Shown piece after piece: positions 1 to 5,066 of a stretch of DNA of 5,066 nucleotides; position 1 is the first letter of the stretch; each line of letters begins with the position of its first letter. Origin of the DNA: Pseudolabrys sp. (GTDB taxonomy: Bacteria > Pseudomonadota > Alphaproteobacteria > Rhizobiales > Xanthobacteraceae); contig JAHCKF010000274.1 of NCBI GenBank assembly GCA_026125925.1, forward strand, positions 1-5,066, read 5' to 3'. The notes under the pieces were generated by a model that worked only from the letters and a program-made list of their open reading frames with translations, had not been told where the DNA came from and did no database searches. The translations under genes were made by a program, and so were the position numbers.

Positions 1-351
1 GTCGCGTTGACTGACGCGCTGCGCATCGTCGGCGCGCAATACGACCTCGCGCGGGTGACCTGGATCCGCCCGCTGGGCGGCGCGCTGGCCGCACGCGTCA
101 ACGACAACGGCGAGATGCGCGTCTTTGCCGTGACGCGCGACGGGCTAACGCCGTTCGAGCGCAACTGGCCGCGGCTCATTCACGAGGGCAACTGGAGCGA
201 CATCGTCGCGCCGCTGCTCAACGTGATCGTCTCGGCCGCGCTGGTAATTCTGTTGGTCACAGGCTTGTGGCTGTGGGGCCGCCGGCAACTGCGCAGGCGC
301 CAGCCGCGGCCGGCGCGCCTTCAGATCGTCGGCAGCACCGAGAACGCCTGA
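1..351 (+). CDS. PepSY-associated transmembrane protein, C-terminal part (5' end outside window)
   Basis: The reading frame is already open at the first base, so this is the last 116 codons of a longer gene. The TTG at position 7 is not a convincing start. The visible part begins with a soluble stretch that looks like the end of a PepSY domain, followed by a short WPRLIHEG motif (about residues 56-63). Next comes one strongly hydrophobic helix (about 72-92) ending in TGLWLWGRR, then a very basic tail (RRQLRRR). A loop with an L-H-E-G motif followed by a helix ending in T-G-L-x-x-W and arginines is typical of the last membrane segment of PepSY-associated TM proteins. These sit in the inner membrane and are often linked to iron uptake, reductase or protease-inhibitor roles. 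The basic tail should face the cytoplasm. The exact function cannot be given from a fragment. The gene ends tail to tail with the acylphosphatase gene, overlapping it by 31 nt. Confidence 0.7.
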   Translation, partial: VALTDALRIVGAQYDLARVTWIRPLGGALAARVNDNGEMRVFAVTRDGLTPFERNWPRLIHEGNWSDIVAPLLNVIVSAALVILLVTGLWLWGRRQLRRRQPRPARLQIVGSTENA

Positions 352-623
352 CCCGGCCGGCGGTCCTTCAGGCCGGACGCATGGCCCGGGTTGCGGTCGA
401 TGGCGTCGACGCGCGCACCGAACGGGCCGCGCCGGCAGATGGCGATCATGTCCTCGATCGTCGCAGCGTTGCCGGAGAGCAGCGCCTCCACCGTGCCGTC
501 GCCGCAATTGCGCACCCAGCCCTGCAGGTCGCGCCGCTTTGCTTCATGCTCGACGAATGCGCGATAGCCGACGCCCTGCACGCGGCCGTGCACGATAAGA
601 TGGACGATCGCCTCCTGCGTCAT
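321..623 (-). CDS. acyP: Acylphosphatase
   Basis: This 100-residue protein matches the usual acylphosphatase length of about 90-100. The enzyme hydrolyses carboxyl-phosphate bonds of acylphosphates (for example acetyl phosphate or 1,3-bisphosphoglycerate) and is a small cytosolic alpha/beta sandwich. The family signature is complete: VHGRVQGVGYR at residues 11-21 carries the phosphate-binding loop and the catalytic Arg21. GWVRNCGDGTVEA at 35-47 carries the catalytic Asn39. The ATG start is backed by a good Shine-Dalgarno sequence 8 nt upstream (632-640, reading AGGGAGAGG), which lies inside the 3' end of the upstream cyclotransferase gene. The stop of that gene is only 3 nt before this ATG, so the two are almost certainly co-transcribed and may be translationally coupled. 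The C-terminus (about 80-100) is a little less typical but has the expected length. The physiological substrate is not settled for bacterial members. Confidence 0.93.
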   Translation of the reverse strand: MTQEAIVHLIVHGRVQGVGYRAFVEHEAKRRDLQGWVRNCGDGTVEALLSGNAATIEDMIAICRRGPFGARVDAIDRNPGHASGLKDRRPGQAFSVLPTI

Positions 624-626
624 GGA

Positions 627-1088
627 TCATGCCTCTCCCTGCGCCATCACGCGGCTGCCGGTCCAGCGCGACACTGACCAGCGGCCGATGTCACGCGCAT
701 GACGTTCCGGCAAACCCCACTGACGCGCGGCGCTCGCACACATTTCGGCATAACCCGGCTTCGGCTGTCCCGCGGCGGCGCGGCGCAACAGGTAGACCAT
801 GGCCCGCGCCGTGCGGCTGCCCGAGCGCACCGGCAGCATGCGCACGTTGTAGATACCCTTGTGCGTGAGTTCGTAGGCGTCGAGCACGGCGCGGTCGCGG
901 GGCGTCAACCGCCATAGCACGCCGTGCACCACCTGCCCTGGCGCGGGCCGCACCGAGCCCCAGCCATCGACGCCGATGAAGAATTCATGGCCGTCGAGCC
1001 GCGCCGGGCCGACAGCGCGCGCGGCCGGGCAGCGCGCCTGCATGGCGGCGCGGTGCATGTTCGAGCCGTAGGCGAAATAGAGCGTCAC
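627..1088 (-). CDS. Gamma-glutamylcyclotransferase-fold (GGCT/AIG2-like) protein
   Basis: This 153-residue cytosolic protein has the gamma-glutamylcyclotransferase fold. Members release 5-oxoproline from gamma-glutamyl amino acids or related gamma-glutamyl-amines. The N-terminus LYFAYGSNM (residues 3-11) is the family's YGSN substrate-binding loop. Further on, HGVLWRLTPRD (55-65) and LDAYELTHKGIYNV (69-82) match the conserved core, and Glu73 is the likely catalytic acid/base. GYAEMCASAARQWGLP (around 112-127) fits the C-terminal helical part. The start is a GTG at 1086-1088. No ATG in frame lies close upstream, and the YGSN motif normally sits within the first dozen residues, so this start is well placed. 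I see no good Shine-Dalgarno sequence in front of it. It lies 44 nt after the acidic-protein gene and 3 nt before the acylphosphatase gene on the same strand. The precise substrate cannot be told from sequence. Confidence 0.88.
   Translation of the reverse strand: MTLYFAYGSNMHRAAMQARCPAARAVGPARLDGHEFFIGVDGWGSVRPAPGQVVHGVLWRLTPRDRAVLDAYELTHKGIYNVRMLPVRSGSRTARAMVYLLRRAAAGQPKPGYAEMCASAARQWGLPERHARDIGRWSVSRWTGSRVMAQGEA
632..640 (-). promoter_or_regulatory. Shine-Dalgarno site of the acylphosphatase gene
   Basis: On the - strand this reads AGGGAGAGG, ending 8 nt before the ATG at 623. It fixes the acylphosphatase start. It lies within the last codons of the upstream cyclotransferase gene, as expected for a tightly packed operon. 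Confidence 0.75.
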
Positions 1089-1132
1089 ACGGTCAGCATA
1101 ACAGAACCACGTCGGCGCGGCGCAAGCGCGGC

Positions 1133-1417
1133 TCAGGAGACGCGTTTGTCGACGGCGCCGTCGAGGCGGTCGATCTCGCGCTCGTAATCCTCGGGCAACC
1201 TGTCTTCCTCGTCCTCGTCGTGCACAGGATGTTGCGGGTTGCCGCCGTCCTCGGTCGGCGTGAAGCCGCCGCCGGCGGGAATTTCCTCGCCGCGCGCCGC
1301 ACGCTCGTCGAGCTCTTCCGGCCGCGTCTCGGGCAGATCGCGGCGGCGGTCGTCGTCCAGCAGTTCAGGCGCCGTATTGGTTTCGAGCTCTGGGCGTGGC
1401 TGGCGTTTCGGTCTCAT
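1133..1417 (-). CDS. Small acidic, probably disordered protein of unknown function
   Basis: I do not recognise a family for this 94-residue protein. It is extremely hydrophilic: by my count 29 Asp/Glu and 15 Arg/Lys, with no Cys and no Trp, and many prolines and glycines. It has no hydrophobic segment or signal peptide. Most of it should be unstructured in solution. The last third (about 66-92, with DEDEED followed by LPEDYEREIDRLDGAVDKR) could form an amphipathic helix or short coiled coil. The ATG at 1417 is chosen over longer upstream versions because AGGGAG lies 7 nt before it (1425-1430) and the protein's composition changes sharply at this point. The reading frame is supported by the skewed, uniform composition and by its position in a same-strand cluster with the cyclotransferase gene. 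A promoter-like GGAAC-N17-CATT element lies just upstream, which would suit a general stress response gene. That function is inference only. Confidence 0.72.
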   Translation of the reverse strand: MRPKRQPRPELETNTAPELLDDDRRRDLPETRPEELDERAARGEEIPAGGGFTPTEDGGNPQHPVHDEDEEDRLPEDYEREIDRLDGAVDKRVS

Positions 1418-1424
1418 GGATCGT

Positions 1425-1430
1425 CTCCCT
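1425..1430 (-). promoter_or_regulatory. Shine-Dalgarno site of the acidic protein gene
   Basis: On the - strand this reads AGGGAG, 7 nt before the ATG at 1417. It is the main reason for choosing this start instead of a longer open frame that runs further upstream through the intergenic region. Confidence 0.7.
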
Positions 1431-1451
1431 TGCGAACGCGGCTTTGTGATC

Positions 1452-1477
1452 AATGCAGCGACCTCGAGCGCGGTTCC
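1452..1477 (-). promoter_or_regulatory. Possible EcfG-type (general stress response) promoter for the acidic protein gene
   Basis: On the - strand, GGAAC (1473-1477) is followed after exactly 17 nt by CATT (1452-1455). The known consensus for the alphaproteobacterial general stress sigma factor EcfG is GGAAC, a 16-17 nt spacer, then CGTT, so this has one mismatch in the -10 element. Transcription would start roughly at 1445, giving a leader of about 28 nt that includes the Shine-Dalgarno site. Position and orientation are right for the acidic-protein gene. A short motif like this can occur by chance in high-GC DNA, and the mismatch lowers confidence. Confidence 0.42.
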
Positions 1478-1509
1478 GGGAGGCGGTGGCGACAATCGGC
1501 TATTGCAAC

Positions 1510-1550
1510 GCCCCGGCGGGTGACCTACAGCACTTTTGTAGCGCCGGGGC
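1510..1550 (+). repeat. Imperfect inverted repeat / hairpin in the divergent intergenic region
   Basis: The outer arms GCCCCGGCG (1510-1518) and CGCCGGGGC (1542-1550) are perfectly complementary over 9 bp. Inside them a second perfect pair, CTACA (1525-1529) and TGTAG (1537-1541), encloses a 7-nt loop. Only the left side has extra bases (six, 1519-1524), forming a bulge. The structure lies in non-coding DNA, 64 nt before the ClC start codon. As RNA on the + strand it would be a strong stem in the ClC leader if transcription starts upstream of it. A run of five T (1564-1568) comes 13 nt after the stem, too far for a classical terminator. The inner 17-bp dyad could instead be an operator for a dimeric regulator. 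Confidence 0.6.
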
Positions 1551-1613
1551 CCATCGCCGCCTGTTTTTCCGCGTTGAGCGGCCTTTTCTGCCGCCCGAAC
1601 AAGATTTCGCACG

Positions 1614-2916
1614 ATGCAGCTCATCCGCTCCAACCGCCACCTTCGCCGCATGAAGGTCATGTCGGGACACTGGCAGCGACGCTTCATGTTTCTGGCCGGC
1701 GGCATCATGGTCGGCGCCGTAGCGGTGCTGCTCGCCTATCTCGCCGATCAAGTGCAGCATTATTTCGCGCTGCTGATCGCCCATTGGCGCTATGCGTCGC
1801 TGGCGGTGACGCCGCTCGGCTTCGTGCTCGCGGTGTTTCTGACCAACCGCTATTTCCCCAATTCGCAAGGCAGCGGCATTCCGCAGGCCATCGCCGCGCG
1901 GCAACTCACCGACCACGCCGCGCGCAAGCGGCTGGTGTCGCTGCGTGTGGCGGCCGGCAAGATCCTGCTGACGCTGCTCGGCCTGCTCTGCGGCGCATCG
2001 TCCGGCCGCGAGGGCCCGACCGTACAGGTCGGCGCCTCGATCATGTTCGCCGTCGGCGGCATGTCGCCGCGGCGCCAGCGCGGTCTCGTGCTTGCCGGCG
2101 CCGCCGCCGGCGTTGCCGCAGCCTTCAACACACCGCTCGCCGGCATCGTCTTCGCCATCGAGGAAATGAGCCGCTCGTTCGAGACGCGCGCCAGCGGCCT
2201 GATCATCGCCGCGGTGATCGCCGGCGGTCTGACCACCCTCGCCCTCGTCGGCGACTACACTTATTTCGGCCGCACGCAGACAATGCTTCAACACGGCACC
2301 GACTGGCTGGCGGTGCCGATCTGCGGCGTGGTCGGCGGGCTGGCCGGCGGGCTGTTCAGCCGCTTCGTCATCGTCATGGCGCGCGGCCTGCCCGGCATCA
2401 TCGGCGGCGCCTTCAAGAAGCAGCCGTTGCTGCTTGCCGGCCTGTGCGGGCTCGGCGTCGCGCTGTGTGGGATCGTGTCCGGCGATCTCGTCTATGGCAC
2501 CGGCTATCAGCAGGTGAAAGCGGCGCTGGAGAGCGGCACCGCGCTGCCGCACAGCTTCGGCATCCTCAAGTTTCTCGCCACTGCGCTGACCGCGGTGAGC
2601 GGCATTCCCGGCGGCATCTTCGCCCCGTCGCTTGCGGTCGGCGCCGGCATCGGCAGCGACATCGCGCAGTTCTTCCACGGCGCGCCGATCGCGCCGATCA
2701 TGATCCTCGGCATGGTGGCGTATTTCGCCGGCGTCGTGCAGGCGCCGATCACCGCCTTCGTCATCGTCACGGAGATGACCGACAATCACGCCATGGTGGT
2801 GCCGGTGATGACCGCCTCGATCATCGCCTATGCCTGCTCGCGGCTGGTCTGCCCGGAAGGCATTTATCACGCACTGGCGCGCGGTTTCGTGCGCGCAGCG
2901 ACGCCGGCGGCGCCCG

Positions 2917-2936
<20 letters not shown>
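1614..2936 (+). CDS. ClC-family chloride channel/transporter (probable Cl-/H+ antiporter)
   Basis: This 440-residue inner-membrane protein has many hydrophobic helices along its whole length. The ClC signatures occur in the correct order: GSGIP at 86-90 (selectivity-filter Ser87), GREGPTVQVGA at 131-141 with the gating glutamate Glu133, IEEM at 182-185, GGIFAP at 333-338, and Tyr418 in GIYHALARG. By motif position these correspond to Ser107, Glu148, Glu203 (here Glu184), Phe357 and Tyr445 of the E. coli transporter. Keeping both the gating and the internal proton glutamate points to a proton-coupled antiporter rather than a passive channel. ClC proteins work as homodimers and exchange about two chlorides for one proton. 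No C-terminal CBS domains are present, and the protein ends soon after the last helix. The ATG at 1614 is adopted. ATGs at 1650 and 1659 are possible, and none has a strong Shine-Dalgarno site. The end overlaps the end of pccA by 20 nt. Roles in acid resistance or ion balance are inferred from the family. Confidence 0.93.
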
Positions 2937-4920
<1,984 letters not shown>

Positions 4921-4990
4921 GTAGGTCGTGGGTCCCCGCCGCTAAACCGGGGCACTCTGCGGCACTGCAATAAAATGTCAATGCGGGACC
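4921..4990 (-). promoter_or_regulatory. pccA leader with short direct and inverted repeats and a -35-like hexamer
   Basis: This stretch separates pccA from the next reading frame upstream. On the + strand GGCACT occurs twice (4951-4956 and 4961-4966), exactly 10 bp apart, with a similar CTGC/GC tail. On the - strand TTGACA (4976-4981) resembles a -35 element, but 17 nt downstream there is only AGAGTG, a poor -10. GGTCCCCGC (4931-4939) and GCGGGACC (4983-4990) form flanking complementary arms with one extra C. These features suggest a regulated promoter for pccA. None is strong enough alone, and the TTGACA overlaps the stop codon of the upstream small frame. Confidence 0.25.
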
Positions 4991-5055
4991 GAAAAACCCC
5001 ACGCCACCGCCGCCCAGAGGCCGGCCGCGCCGGCGATCCAGCACAGCACTGTCAT
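4978..5055 (-). CDS. Possible small hydrophobic peptide, or 3' end of a gene outside the window
   Basis: A 25-codon frame begins at an ATG (5053-5055) and ends at a TGA (4978-4980). The peptide is almost one hydrophobic helix: after MTVLCWIAGA come further Gly, Ala, Val, Leu and Trp residues, and it ends SVPH. It would fit a single-span membrane peptide. AGGTGG (5061-5066) is spaced 5 nt before the ATG and could be its ribosome site. The same frame stays open to the right edge of the window, however, so this may be the last helix of a longer membrane protein. The frame is on the same strand as pccA and 57 nt upstream of it. I do not recognise a family. Confidence 0.3.
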   Translation of the reverse strand: MTVLCWIAGAAGLWAAVAWGFSVPH

Positions 5056-5066
5056 GGCCGCCACCT

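Noticed and set aside
145..507. 120-codon frame on the - strand opposite the PepSY and acylphosphatase ends
   Set aside because: It is a low-complexity Arg-rich shadow that shares the region with two genes with recognisable products.
1089..1132. GCGC-TT-GCGC mini-palindrome between the acidic protein and cyclotransferase genes
   Set aside because: The loop is too small for a stable hairpin and no T run follows, so there is no support for a terminator.
1575..1606. TTGAGC with a CAAGAT-like -10 as a ClC promoter
   Set aside because: Only half of the -10 positions match, and such weak pairs are common by chance. It is not listed as a feature.
1418..1708. Longer N-terminal version of the acidic protein starting at 1708
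   Set aside because: The extension would cross the hairpin and overlap the ClC start divergently, its composition is unlike the rest, and a good Shine-Dalgarno site marks the ATG at 1417.
2093..2118. GC palindromic stretch (GCCGGCG repeats) inside the ClC gene
   Set aside because: It encodes the conserved Gly/Ala-rich helix AGAAAGVAAA, so codon choice in a high-GC gene explains it.

Overview
This high-GC window, with rhizobial-type proteobacterial gene content, most likely comes from an alphaproteobacterium of the Hyphomicrobiales (Rhizobiales). The supporting signs are the form of the propionyl-CoA carboxylase alpha subunit, the strong G/C preference at third codon positions, and a possible EcfG-type promoter. 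This placement is inferred from protein style and was not tested by a search. Genes are packed closely. I see no tRNA, rRNA, CRISPR array, transposase or attachment site, and the window looks like ordinary chromosome.

Layout from left to right. (1) The C-terminal end of a PepSY-type membrane protein runs off the left edge on the + strand (1-351). (2) Three genes lie on the - strand and are transcribed leftwards: a small acidic, probably disordered protein of unknown function (1133-1417), a gamma-glutamylcyclotransferase-fold protein (627-1088) and an acylphosphatase (321-623). The last two are only 3 nt apart and probably form an operon. The acylphosphatase tail overlaps the PepSY tail by 31 nt, tail to tail. 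(3) A 196-bp divergent intergenic region (1418-1613) holds a GGAAC-N17-CATT promoter-like element facing the acidic protein gene and a strong imperfect hairpin at 1510-1550. (4) A ClC-family chloride transporter lies on the + strand (1614-2936). (5) A full-length biotin-dependent propionyl-CoA carboxylase alpha subunit, pccA, lies on the - strand (2917-4920), overlapping the end of the ClC gene by 20 nt. (6) Upstream of pccA are a short leader with a direct repeat and a hydrophobic 25-codon reading frame that may be a small membrane peptide or the tail of a gene outside the window.

The genes do not form one pathway. PccA loads biotin with carboxylate and, with a PccB subunit not seen here, converts propionyl-CoA to methylmalonyl-CoA. 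The ClC protein handles chloride/proton exchange. The acylphosphatase and cyclotransferase are small housekeeping hydrolase/cyclase enzymes. I found no clear new multi-gene system. The most interesting part is the divergent region around 1418-1613 together with the acidic protein it appears to drive.
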